Positions 54,043 to 64,000 of a stretch of DNA of 64,000 nucleotides are shown here, piece by piece; the stretch's first letter is position 1, and every line of letters begins with the position of its first letter. Below the pieces are notes generated by a model, which was not told the origin of the DNA, searched no databases, and saw only the letters and a list, made by a program, of their open reading frames with translations. Location of the stretch: assembly GCA_948567375.1 (NCBI GenBank), contig OX419757.1, positions 56,045,665 through 56,109,664 on the forward strand. Direction: 5' to 3'. This stretch comes from Lunularia cruciata. Taxonomy: Eukaryota > Streptophyta > Marchantiopsida > Lunulariales > Lunulariaceae. Made by a program: the position numbers and the translations under genes.

Positions 54043-54195
54043 ATGTTCCGTGTTCAATTCTACATTAGACAGAAGGAGGCTATGAGAGCTCACTTGGAGA
54101 GAACATTAGGAGAGGAGAGGGCTGAACTTAAGATAGAGAACCAAGATCCATTTTTATACCCTTTAGTTCATTATGATGTATTTGAAGTGATTTAA
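54043..54195 (+). CDS. Mini-ORF 1 of D2
   Basis: 50 residues from ATG, nearly identical to D1 mini-ORF 1 up to YDVFEVI. A TTG-to-TAA-type change then ends it six residues early. It supports the ATG at 12879 as the real start in D1, since only the sequence from there on is coding-like in both. Confidence 0.55.
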   Translation: MFRVQFYIRQKEAMRAHLERTLGEERAELKIENQDPFLYPLVHYDVFEVI

Positions 54196-54862
54196 TACAT
54201 GTTGTACACATGAGAGGATTTGGAGAGATTGTGTGAGGTGGATTGCAGATTTTGGGGATTAAGGTGATTTTGGGCAAAATATCAAGTTTGAGATCTGGAC
54301 TTGAAATTTCTACACATAATAGCTTGGGTTATCTTTCAGTAAGCACACTTGAAACTATTATGAAAGCTACTATGCGCACTGGGTAAGAATTTTTGAAAGT
54401 TGATAGGGTAAATTGCTTCCGCAACTGCATGCTCTCTGAAAACTTGTACAGAGTCTACCATTTCTTCAATCTTCAATGAATTTTTTTGAAAATTTCCCAG
54501 AAACTTCAGTGCATTGTATACTACTTTCTGCCACAAAAATTAGAGAGAGATCATTCTTGCATAGGGAGTAATGAGTTTTTGAAGTGAAGGGGGTGGTTTT
54601 TTAAGACCAAATCTGAAATATGTGTGTTGAATAGAAAGGTGTCTAGGCCAAATGGCTTGATGAAAAGATCTGAAATTTTTCAGGGAAAGCAATCCTAGAG
54701 TTGTGATCAAGTGTAAAACATTTCAGAGGACTGTCACATACGAGTTTAGAGAATTGAGTGAAATTGTGAAGAAGGGTCAATTCTACGGAGTTGAGATCTC
54801 ATGCATGAGGAGTTTGAGAGCAACAAAAAGCATGTTTGAGTGTTTAGATTCATCTTGGGAAC

Positions 54863-55336
54863 ATGGAGGGTCACCAAGAGTGGAAATTGAGACAATGCAA
54901 GGTTCCCCAAGGGTTTGAGGTGATTGTAGGGGTGGATTTGAGGAAAAGAGAATTTAGAATAGAATTTGAAGAGAGTGTTGAGAGGATCCAAAAACCTACA
55001 TCAGTTGGAGGAAAGAGTGAGTCTAAGTGCTTTCTATGTAGAGAGAAGGGACATAAGGCAATTTCATGTCCATTGACCTTTGAGAGCAAGAGATTGAGGG
55101 AAAGGAGAGGCTTACTTGACTTGGGTTTGCATGTTGGACCTTCTTCACCAAGATTAGGAGGTAGAAGATCTAAGACCAAGGAGTTATGTGAGGTTTGTGG
55201 AGTGGAAGGACTTCCAAAAGGACATGAGTGTAGTAGAGTAAAAACACTTTTGGAAACTTTGGTGAAGGATCTTGGAGAGAGTCTTAGTACAACTACAGAA
55301 ATACTACCACCTTCATCAGCTAGTTCTCAAGATTAA
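54863..55336 (+). CDS. Zinc-knuckle protein upstream of gag in D2
   Basis: 157 residues, same length and start as in D1, with about twenty replacements by eye. The CCHC knuckle is intact (CFLCREKGHKAISCP), as is the second Cys/His cluster (CEVCGVEGLPKGHEC). It has stayed open in a copy whose gag and pol carry stops, deletions and a truncation. Confidence 0.62.
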   Translation: MEGHQEWKLRQCKVPQGFEVIVGVDLRKREFRIEFEESVERIQKPTSVGGKSESKCFLCREKGHKAISCPLTFESKRLRERRGLLDLGLHVGPSSPRLGGRRSKTKELCEVCGVEGLPKGHECSRVKTLLETLVKDLGESLSTTTEILPPSSASSQD

Positions 55337-55338
55337 TG

Positions 55339-55503
55339 ATGGAGATAATCTTTCAACTTATGGATAAACTATCCATGAGAGTTAGATAAATATGCACTCT
55401 AGGATTTGATGTTGCTATAGAAATCTTGGAGCAACCTGAACCTTTTGTGTTCCCTAGAGTGTATTATTCTCAGATGGTGTTAGTCATGTATATACTCTAT
55501 TAG
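55339..55503 (+). pseudogene. Mini-ORF 2 of D2, stopped
   Basis: Aligns codon for codon with D1 14171-14335 but has TAA at codon 17 (TTA in D1). The rest (TLGFDVAIEIL, EPFVFPRV) is preserved. Confidence 0.6.
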
Positions 55504-55576
55504 TAATAGAGTGAGAGAAAAGTAAAGAAAAAAAGAAAAAAAAATTGAGAGAAAAGAAAGATAGTGAGGGGTTAAG

Positions 55577-57176
55577 ATGGGGAAACTTCTGGTTTTCTTT
55601 GGCAAGGATGGAGAAGATGTGGAGGCCTTTGTGAGAGACTTCAAGAGAGCTTGCATAGGAGACAATGAGAGGAGGAAGAATGAGTGGGCCTCATTATTAC
55701 AAGATTTCTTTGAGGATGCAGCATTTACATGGCATGAGTCAGAATACCAAAAGAGAGAGAGGAGAGATGGGGAAGAGGAGTCTTGGGAGACTTTCACTTC
55801 AACACTCATTGAGAAATTTCTTTCTAATGAGAGTTATGAGAGATTGATGAGTGAGACTACCTTTCTCAAGCAAGGAGAAGGAGAGAAAGTGAGAGTTTAT
55901 GTGGAAAGAGTGGAAAAGTTAGAGCCCAGATTTTGCATAGTGTTGAGGAAGGGTGGGGATGATGTGGAGACTACTATGATTTGCATAGGAGCCATGCTCA
56001 CCAAGAATTTTTTGGGAGGGTTTAGACCACAAATTAGAAGCAAGGTGAGATATGAGAAACCTTCTTCCAAGGTTGAAGCTATCAAAATTGCAATTCATAT
56101 GGAGGAGAGTTTGGATAGGGATGAGAGTGATTTGGTGGTGAAGGAGGTTGTGCATCCTCCTCAAGGCTAAAAGTATGGTGGAACTTCTGATACTTTGGTG
56201 GCAAGGTTTGCACCACAAGTAGTAGTTGCTCCAATTCTTGCACATCCACCAAAGGATCCACTTCAAACCATCACAAAACAACTTGCGGATCTCAAGATCA
56301 ATGTGGTGCAACTATGGGAGAAGAGAGAGGTGGATCATAATGTAGGGAGAGGGCCTAGGAGTTAAAGAAACTATCCATATAGAGGAGGCCAACCAACCAA
56401 AAATTTTAATGATAGAAATTGTTTTGGTTGTGGAGGAAGAGGCCATTTCCAAAGGAATTACCCAAATTCCACTTACCATGGAGGAAGGGGTTATGAAGGA
56501 GCCAATAGAGAGAAAGAGGGAGGTAGTGAAACCCAAGTGGCTCCTTATCCCAACAAAGGTAAGAAGATAGCATCCATAGATGTGGTTGTGAGCAAGTATG
56601 AGAAGAGAGAGTGCTCAAACTCCAAGGGTCTTAATTTGGAGCTTTTGGCACAAGAGAAGAAGAGAGCTCATTTTGCAAAGGATGTTCATTCTTCTCAAGG
56701 ATACTCCTATGTCTACTATGAGCACTCGCACCTCAACACCATCAACAACAAAGACTCCAAAGCAGAAGTTGGGGATGGAGGATTTCTTGATTTCAAAGCA
56801 ACAATGGAACTACAATGTGTTGGAGGATGTTGATAGTCACAAGGCTAACATCACAGTGGGCCAATTGATTGTTTTGAACCCTACCTTGAGAAAGGAGCTT
56901 AGAGGGGGTTTGAGTTCTACAAGGAGCAAGAGGAAGAAGAAGGCAAAAGCTCCAATATCAATAGGGGTGGTGGATGCCAAGCCAGCACCATGGGAGGCTT
57001 CTGAATATGCCTCCAAAATTGATGTGAGAGGGAATGGTCACAACATCAAAGATGCACTTGTTGATGGAGGATCAGCAGTGAATGCCATGTCAGAAAGGTT
57101 GATGAAGAAGTTGGGTATGATACCCTCAAGACCTTCAACATTTGTGGTGAGCATGGCAAACAAGCAACAAGTTTGA
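55577..57176 (+). pseudogene. Gag-protease of D2
   Basis: Gag is open from ATG 55577 to a TAA at 56168 (TAC in D1). The zinc knuckle is readable as CFGCGGRGHFQRNY, the last Cys changed to Tyr. A 17-bp deletion near 56700 between two CAAGGAT repeats shifts the frame. The protease start (LVDGGSAVNAM) and the terminal TGA at 57174-57176 match D1. Confidence 0.85.
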
Positions 57177-58650
57177 CCAGTAGGGGTGATGGATAAAGTG
57201 GTAGTTTCATTTATGGGAGTTCAAAATCTCATGACTTTCCAAGTCTTGAAGGATTCAAGCTATGACTTACTTCTTGGGAGGCCATGGTTGAGAGCAGCAC
57301 GTACAACTGATCAATGGCACAAAAGGTACTTGAGGATTGGGTCATCAAACCATAGAGTCACAGTTCCTGTGACTAACACCACCAACACTTCACATTCAGA
57401 TACATCATCTTCTGATTATTGGGAATCAGATTATGAAGAAGGAGTTTCAGTTGTGGACACAAGCATGGAAGATGAGACTTCCACGGAGGAGGATGAATCT
57501 AAATTTGATTCAGATGTGTATCCTTTGTGTGCTATGGATTTTGCATCTAAGCCAGAGGTTTTGAAGGACCTAGATAAATCACCATTGACACTTGAGGAGG
57601 TAGAGAGAAGGTTAACTACCCTCAAGTATGGCCCAAATGTTACCAAGGAGGAGAAGGTGAGATTTGAGGAGATTTTCTACAAGTTCATCCATGTTTATGC
57701 TTTCAATTACAAGGATTTGAAGGAAGTCACCTTGGAGGAGCACAAGATAGAGGTGGAGTCACATGCAAGACCAATCCACCAAAAACAACATTGCATTAGC
57801 CCACTAATATCTTTGGTTGTGAAGGAGGAGACTGATAAGCTCAAGGAGGCTGGATTTATTGTTGCGGTAGAGAATTCAGAATGGGTGTCTCCAATTGTCA
57901 TTGTGAAGAAAAAGAATGGCAAGCTTTGGGTATGTATGGGTTACAAGAAGCTCAATGCTGTTACCAAGAAGGACTACTACCCATTGCCATTCATTGATGA
58001 GATCTTGGAGGAGGTTGCAGGCCATGAGAGGTATAGTTTTGGAGATGGTTATAGTGGATATAACAAAATCAAGATTGCACCAGAGCATCAACAACTCACC
58101 ACATTCTTCACACCTTGGGGAACTTACGCTTTCAAGGTCATGCCTTTTGGGCTTTGCAATGCTCCAACCACATTCCAATGGTTCATGAACAAGGTATTTG
58201 AACCTTTCATTGGGAAATTTGTGAGAGACTTCATTGATGACTTTTGTGTTTATGGGAGCAGGGAAGAGCACTTTGAGCACCTAATCAAGGTCTTGCAATG
58301 CTTGGATGAGGCAAATGCATCACTCAACCCAGAGAAGTGCATTTTTGGATGTGAAGAAAGTCTATTTTTGGGGCACATCATCTCCAAGGATGGAATAGCA
58401 GTTGATCCTGAGAAGGTGAAGAAAATCTCAGACCTTCCATTCCTTTCAAGCTTGACAAAGTTATGCCAATTCTTGGGGATGGTTGGATACTATAGGAGGT
58501 TCATCTTCTCATTTTTCAACAAGCTTATGCATTGACTATCTACATGAAGAAGGGTGTAGATTACATGGTGATTTTGGAAGACAAGAAGGCTCTCAAAGCT
58601 TTTGAGGAGCTCAAGCAATCCCTTGTTGTAGCTCCAATTCTTGCTTAGCC
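57177..58650 (+). pseudogene. Protease end and RT of D2
   Basis: Open at 57186-58535 in the frame that continues gag-protease past the TGA. It contains the protease end (YDLLLGRPWL) and RT with FIDDFCVY near 58235. A one-base loss near 58525 shifts the frame and the sequence ends soon after in RNase H. The Asp of the CVDYKKL box is Gly here, so RT would be impaired. Confidence 0.85.
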
Positions 58651-58708
58651 TGATAGTAAGTCAATCAGCAACACGAGAAATGATTTGAGTAACATCAAAT
58701 GGACCTAT

Positions 58709-59453
58709 TGTAATACCAAGAGCTAACCATATGATCTAGATGTGAAATTCGGTTTGGTAACATCTAGAATGATGTTATACATGATGGTCAAAATAGATAA
58801 GATAGAAGTATCACCAAAAGAGTACTTCTACTAATAGGGCAGAAATTGAAATAGACTTGAGAACCTTAGAACCAATAGCTAGACATATGATTTAAAGGTG
58901 AGAATTGGTTTGGTAACATTTGGAAGGATGTTACACATAATGGACTAAACAGATCAAAAAGAGGTATCACCAAAAAGGGACTTCTACTAATAGAGTAGGA
59001 ACCGAAATATGCCTGAAATCTTTGAAGGCAATTTTGGAGGCCTAAACGGATGAATTAGACCTTGAAAATGTGCAGATTCCCCCCTCCCCTCCAACAAAGT
59101 AAAGGCTGGCATTCCCTCCCCCTTGCTTTGTCTTGTCGAGAGCTTTCCAATGGTACCTTACTCACGTGATTCTGAGATTCCTACATGAAGATTCCCTTAA
59201 AGATTCCCTCTGGTCAAAGCTTGTTTGACCAACCAGATAGGACCTAGACCAGACATGTCACCCATCCAAGTAAGTTATCCAAGGGTGGAGCTTGCTGACA
59301 TGTCACCTATCTGTGTCCCTAATCCTATGGTAGAGCTTCCTTGGAGGAGATCCCCTTTGTCTATATAATAAAGAGAAAGTGCTCCTTTGGGGCATCGATT
59401 GTTTGAGTGTGCAATCTGTGTTTTCTCTCTTCTCTTGTCCTCGGAGTATTACA
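58709..59453 (+). repeat. Solo LTR of family B in a gypsy integrase relic
   Basis: 745 bp, TGTAATACC ... TATTACA in the orientation opposite to the solo LTR at 45464. It has a perfect 5-bp duplication CCTAT (58704-58708 and 59454-59458). Removing it rejoins the interrupted integrase frame. Confidence 0.93.
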
Positions 59454-59667
59454 CCTATCCAATTAGGATCAAGTTTACAAACTTGGGTATCAAGTGGGAG
59501 GGGTAGGTTACTAGAATAAAGCATGACCTTATCACCTAGTTGAAAGGTAAGATCATGATAATGTTGATCCGCATATTGCTTTTGCTAATTTTGAGCAACA
59601 AGGAGATGAGATTTGGCTTGTTGTAAGGAGTGAGATTTTGTAAAAAGTATGAGGAACATGAAATGGT

Positions 59668-59683
59668 GGGGGGGGGGGGGGGG
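59668..59683 (+). repeat. Poly-G tract of 16
   Basis: An uninterrupted run of 16 G after AAATGGT, in the gypsy relic just left of D4. Possible sequencing or assembly weak spot. Confidence 0.9.
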
Positions 59684-59718
59684 CCAAGAAAGGAATCAAA
59701 AAGTAGTGGATCTTGACC

Positions 59719-60410
59719 TGTGAGCCGGCCTATCTCTCACTCAAGATGAACCTCTGATGGCTATTATGGTAGTGCACCATGGATTGAGAAGGCAAGGAAC
59801 CCCAACTCCATCATACTCCTCCAAGGCTAACACTCTAAGACACAAGACATTGCTCACTAAAGAACTCAATGAGAGAGAGATAGTTGCAAATGAAAGGATG
59901 ATGAGTACCTCCTCACCCCTTGTTTATATACTTGTGAAATAATTACGTACAAAAGTTACTAATTACCGCAATAACTCAAGTTACTAGACTAAAAGTCAAG
60001 TCAAGTCAAAAAGTAGAAAGGAATATCCATTCACATGGGCATATTCCACTAGCATGTAATCTTATCTTGACCCAACCCCTAAGTCAAGGATTACTTCACA
60101 TTGGGCTATCCTTGGACTATAGAAGAATCCAAAACAAAAAGGCTTGTGGGCCCAAGAATTCTCAACTATTTTTTGAAAGCCAAACACCTAAGAATAATAC
60201 CAATTCAACACACTAGAATCCAAAATAGTGGTGCTCATCTTTTCCACTTCCTCTAAAGTAAGGTCCCCTCTATCTTAGCTATGACTAACTTTAGCTAATC
60301 ATGACTAATGTAGAACCATCCTTTATCTCTATATAAATAATATTTGTCAAGTACTTGTAATACCAAGCTAAATATCATAATACCACACACATGCACAAAT
60401 GGGTGTTACA
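59719..60410 (-). repeat. 3' LTR of D4
   Basis: 692 bp. On the plus strand it reads TGTGAGCCGGCC ... GGGTGTTACA, followed by the inverted polypurine tract TTTACCCCCGG. Confidence 0.9.
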
Positions 60411-63284
60411 TTTACCCCCGGACTAAGTTTTCACTTTGTCCTCAAAGTGAAGGTCTCTCTACCTTCTATGATATATCTTCAACTTATCATGGTTAATCCT
60501 ATCAAAGTGTCTTTCTCCCAACTCCTTGAGATCATAGGTGTAATTGCCCCACACCTTCTCCACTTTGAAAGGTCCAAAGTACTTAGGCAAAAACTTCTTT
60601 TGCACTCTCTTGAATCAAATAGAATCAAATAACATTACCTAATCACCTTCTTTGAAAGGCTCCACCTTCTTCTTGACTTGCCTCTTGTCATAGCTCTCCT
60701 TTTGTTTCCTTTGGGCTTGCTCCACTCGAACCATAGCAACTGCTCTTGCCTCTTCCAACTCCATGAGTTGTTCCTTCCTTGACTTCTCTACATCACCTCC
60801 TTGTGCTTTCTTCAATGTCCTATGAATGTTTTGGAAGGAAGGAAGATCAAACTTAATAGGTAGGATAGACTCAATACCATATACCAATTGAAATGGAGAA
60901 TATTCTATTGAAGTCTTCATGGTTGTCCTATACTCCCACAATATTGCATGAATCCTCTTGTCCCAATGATGTTTAGCCCCCTCCATTTCTGCATCTTTGG
61001 CCAACATCATGCACAAGGTCTGATTGGTTCTCTCTGCCAAGCCATTGGAATTTGGCTTATAGGATGTAGTTACTCTATGTGTGATAGAGAAATGCCGTAG
61101 CATGGCTATAGTAATGCTTCTTGGAAACTCTCCTCCTCTATTAAAAACCAACTCCAAATGGCATCCAAATCTAGTGAAAATGCGTTCATAAAGAAATCTA
61201 CAAACTTCATCTTCATTCTTGTCCCTCAATGGTCTAGCCTCAACCCACTTGGTAAGGTAATCAGTAGCTACAACAATGTACTGATTTTTCCTCAGGGTTC
61301 TATTGAGAGGACCCACAAAATCAATTCCCCACTTCTCAAAAGGTCCTAGCAATGGAATTGATCTAAGTGGTAAAGTGGATGTAACCTTTCTAGCAAAAGC
61401 TTGACAAACATGACAAGTTTTGCGATAATCAAGACAATCCTTGAAAATCCCTCTCCAATGGTAACTTGCATCTAGAATCTTGAAAACAGTCATCTTTCCT
61501 GCAAAGTGTCCTCCACACACTAAACCTTCATGAAACTCCTTTATAAGTAGGATAGACTCTTCCTTACCCATTGCTCTTTGAAGTAGACCATCTGCTCCTT
61601 GGTGAAAAAGAATATCCTCCACCATTGTGTAAGGTCTAGATCTTGCTGCAAGGGCCTTCCTCTCCCTAACATGCATCCCTTCTGGATAGTTACTTCTTGT
61701 CACAAAATCCACAATCTCCTTGTACTCCATTTGAACCTCTTGAGTGACTGAGATTGTCATGAGCTCCTCACCCGGGAAGGAATCATCCACTGTCTCATCT
61801 GCATTATGATCATAGGCTCTAGATAACAAATCAACATTTGCATGTTTCTTTCTTGGTCTATCCTCAATGGTGTAGTCATACTGAAACGAGAGTATCATCC
61901 ACCTTGCTAGTCTCCCTTCAACATAAGGCTTGTTGAAGATGTACTTCAAATCATTGTGATCTATGAAAATGGTGGCTTTCTCTCCAATCAAGTAGTGTCT
62001 AAACTTCTTGAGACCAAAGATCACTGCCAACCCTTCTCTCTCCATGAAAAAGTAGTTCTTTTCTGTTGAAACCATCTACTTACTAGCATAATCTATTGGA
62101 TGATCATGCCCATCTTGGTCTAATTGACTAAGAGTGCATCCTATAGCTACATTAGAAGCATCATTGTACAGGATGAAAGGCTTACTCCAATCAGGTTTAG
62201 CAAGAATTGGAGCTACAACAAGGGATTGTTTGAGCTCCTCAAAAGCTTTGAGAGCCTCCTTGTCCTCCAAACTCACCATGTAATCTACACCCTTCTTCAT
62301 GTAGATGTTCAATGCATAAGCCTTGTTGGAAAATGAGAAGATGAACCTCCTATAGTATCCAACCATCCCCAAGAATTGGCATAACTTTGTCAAGCTTGAA
62401 GGGAATGGAAGGTTTGAGATTTTCCTCACCTTCTCAGGATCAATTTCTATTCCATCCTTGGAGGTGATGTGCCCCAAAATTAGATCTTCTTCACATCCAA
62501 AAATGCACTTCTCTAGGTTGAGTGATGCATTTGCCTCATCCAAGCGTTGCAAGACCTTGATTAGGTGCTCAAAGTGCTCCTCCTTGCTCCCATAGACACA
62601 AAAGTCATCAATGAAGTCTCTTACAAATTTCCCAATGAAAGGTTCAAATACCTTGTTGATGAACCATTGAAATGTGGCTAGAGCATTGCAAAGCCCAAAA
62701 GGCATGACCTTGAAAGTGTAAGTTCCCCAAGGTGTGGTGAACATGGTGGTTTGTTGATGCTCTGGTGCAATCTTGATTTGGTTATGTCCACTATAACCAT
62801 CTCCAAAACTATACCTCTCATGCCCTGCAAACTCCTCTAAGATCTCATCAATGAATGGCAATGGGTAGTACTCCTTCTTGGTAACAACATTGAGCTTCTT
62901 GTAATCCATATATACCCAAAGCTTGCCATTCTTTTTCTTCACAATGACAATTGGAGACACCCATTCTGAATTCTCTACCTCATAGGTAAATCTAGCCTCC
63001 TTGAGCTTATCAATCTCCTCCTTCATAACCAAAGATATTGGTGGGCTAATGTGACATTGCTTTAGGTGGATTGGTCTTGCATGTGACTCCACCTCTATCT
63101 TGTGCTCCTCCAAGATGACTTCCTTCAAATCCTTGTAGCTAAAAGCAAACACATGGATGAACTTGCGGAAAATCTCCTCAAATCTCACCTTCTCTTCCTT
63201 GGTAACATTCAGACCATACTTGAGGGTAGATAACCTTCTCTCTACCTCCTCAAGTGTCAATGGTGATTTATCTAGGTCCTTCAA
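60411..63284 (-). pseudogene. RT, RNase H and integrase of D4
   Basis: Two open blocks in one frame (62076-63284 and 60639-62075) separated by a TAG where D1 has a Gln codon. RT has FIDDFCVY; RNase H has YNDASN, with Asn for the usual Thr, and IDHNDL in place of TDHKAL. Integrase has GIDFVGPL, but Asn replaces the second catalytic Asp (VFNRGGEF versus VSDRGGEF in D1), so it is probably dead. The Glu of AERTN is present. The C-terminal tail breaks near 60640. Confidence 0.85.
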
Positions 63285-63987
63285 AACCTAGCTTAGGTGC
63301 AAAATTCATAGCACACAAACTATACACATCTAAATCAGATTCAGATTCATCCTCCTCCATAGAAGTCTCCTCTTCTATGCTTGTGTCCACACTTGAAGCT
63401 CCTTCTTCAGAATTTGATTCCCAATAATGAGAAGATGGTGTATCTAAATGTGAAGTGTTGGTGGTGTTAGTCACATGAATTGTGACTCTATGGTTTGACG
63501 GCCCAACCCTCAAGTATCCTTTGTGTCATTGAACAGTTGTGCGTGCTGCTCTCAACCATGGACTCCCAAGAAGTAAGTCATAGCTTGAATCCTTCAAGAC
63601 TTGGAAAGTCATGAGATTTTGAACTCCCATAACTGAAACTACCACCTTATCCATCACCCCTACTGGTTGAACTTGTTGCTTGTTTGCCATGCTCACCATA
63701 AACGTTAAAGGTCTTGAGGGTATCATACCCAACTTCTTCATCAACCTTGCTAACATGGCATTTATTGCTGATCCTCCATCAACCAATACATCCTTGATAT
63801 TATGACCATTCACTCTCACATCAATCTTGGAGGCATATTCACAGGCCTCCCATGGTGTTGGCTTGGCATCCACCACTGCCATTGATACTAGAGCTTTTTC
63901 CTTCTTCTTCCTCTTGCTCCTTGTAGAACTCAAACCACCTCTAAGCTCTTTTCTCAAGGTAAGGTTCAAAGCAATCAATTGGCCCAC
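63268..63987 (-). pseudogene. Protease region of D4
   Basis: Reads KDVLVDGGSAINAM (Asp-Gly-Gly active site) and YDLLLGSPWL with one stop near 63525. A frameshift near 63285 separates it from RT. The gag-protease frame passes the site of the D1/D2 TGA as QQVQPVGVMDK. Confidence 0.8.
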
Positions 63988-64000
63988 TGTGATGTTAGCC

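Larger units (their letters stand above)
53316..58650 (+). mobile_element. D2: family D element, truncated in RNase H
   Basis: 5' LTR, PBS, leader ORFs, gag-protease and RT in the same order as D1. Similarity to D1 ends at about 58650, near the start of RNase H (D1 equivalent about 17490). A relic of another family follows. No 3' LTR. Confidence 0.9.
58651..59718 (-). pseudogene. Relic of another Ty3/gypsy integrase C-terminus, split by a solo LTR
   Basis: On the minus strand, 59454-59640 reads a gypsy integrase tail (YADQHYHDLTFQLGDKVML, LPLPLD, LDPNWIG). It continues across the inserted LTR into GPFDVTQIISRVAD at 58708-58660. It belongs to neither B, D nor E. The junction with D2 is at about 58650. 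Confidence 0.7.
59719..64000 (-). mobile_element. D4: family D element, 3' half, running off the window
   Basis: Minus strand: LTR 59719-60410, polypurine tract at 60411, integrase, RNase H, RT, protease; gag lies beyond the window. It is the mirror image of D2 and D1. It has the Gln codon CAA where D1 and D2 have TGA at the end of the gag-protease frame. Confidence 0.9.

Overview
The window is repeat-rich nuclear DNA of a green plant; I see no ordinary host gene. Almost everything recognisable is LTR retrotransposon sequence, mostly Ty3/gypsy, in nested, inverted and decayed copies. The primer binding sites are of the kinds used by plant elements (initiator tRNA-Met, and a tRNA-Asp-like site). 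The species cannot be named. A nuclear scrap of a group II intron reverse transcriptase and a retroelement-borne cytosine methyltransferase would fit a non-flowering streptophyte with a large genome, but that is inference.

The central object is element E1 (34564-44507), a nearly complete 9.9-kb Ty3/gypsy element. Its order is gag, two zinc knuckles, aspartic protease, a C5 cytosine DNA methyltransferase (DNMT), reverse transcriptase, RNase H, integrase and a C-terminal PHD finger. It thus carries a chromatin writer between protease and RT, and a chromatin reader where chromoviruses carry a chromodomain. A second, older copy (A: 1-5435, 12037-12145, 19959-20260) has the same architecture. A keeps the catalytic Pro-Cys-Gln codons that E1 has lost to a TAG. 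In E1 the DNMT and RT reading frames are separated by UAG-CAG-CCA, a match to the tobamovirus-type leaky-stop consensus.

Layout. 1-20260: copy A, interrupted by chromovirus B1 (5436-12031, minus strand, chromodomain, TSD GCAGG) and by the Athila/Tat-like element D1 (12146-19958). 20261-26021: LTR relics, a gag-like relic, and a D-like solo LTR split by the group II intron RT fragment. 26027-29803 (minus) and 47376-49246 (plus): two TG...CA elements with perfect 5-bp TSDs. They look like very long solo LTRs with a long acidic/coiled-coil coding relic inside. 31687-34287: Ty1/copia relic. 34564-44507: E1. 45464-46215 and 58709-59453: solo LTRs of family B. 51881-64000: copies of family D in alternating orientation (D3 minus, D2 plus, D4 minus), giving long inverted repeats.

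A second recurring novelty is a family of 54-73-residue mini-ORFs between the primer binding site and gag, two per element. They occur in both the chromovirus B1 and the unrelated D elements and align without gaps over about 50 residues. D elements also carry an extra intact 157-residue zinc-knuckle ORF between the two mini-ORFs.

Copy A and E1 differ mostly by C-to-T and G-to-A transitions, which also made most of the stop codons in both. That is the expected scar of cytosine methylation. All boundaries were set by eye from repeats, TSDs and translated motifs; no database search was run.
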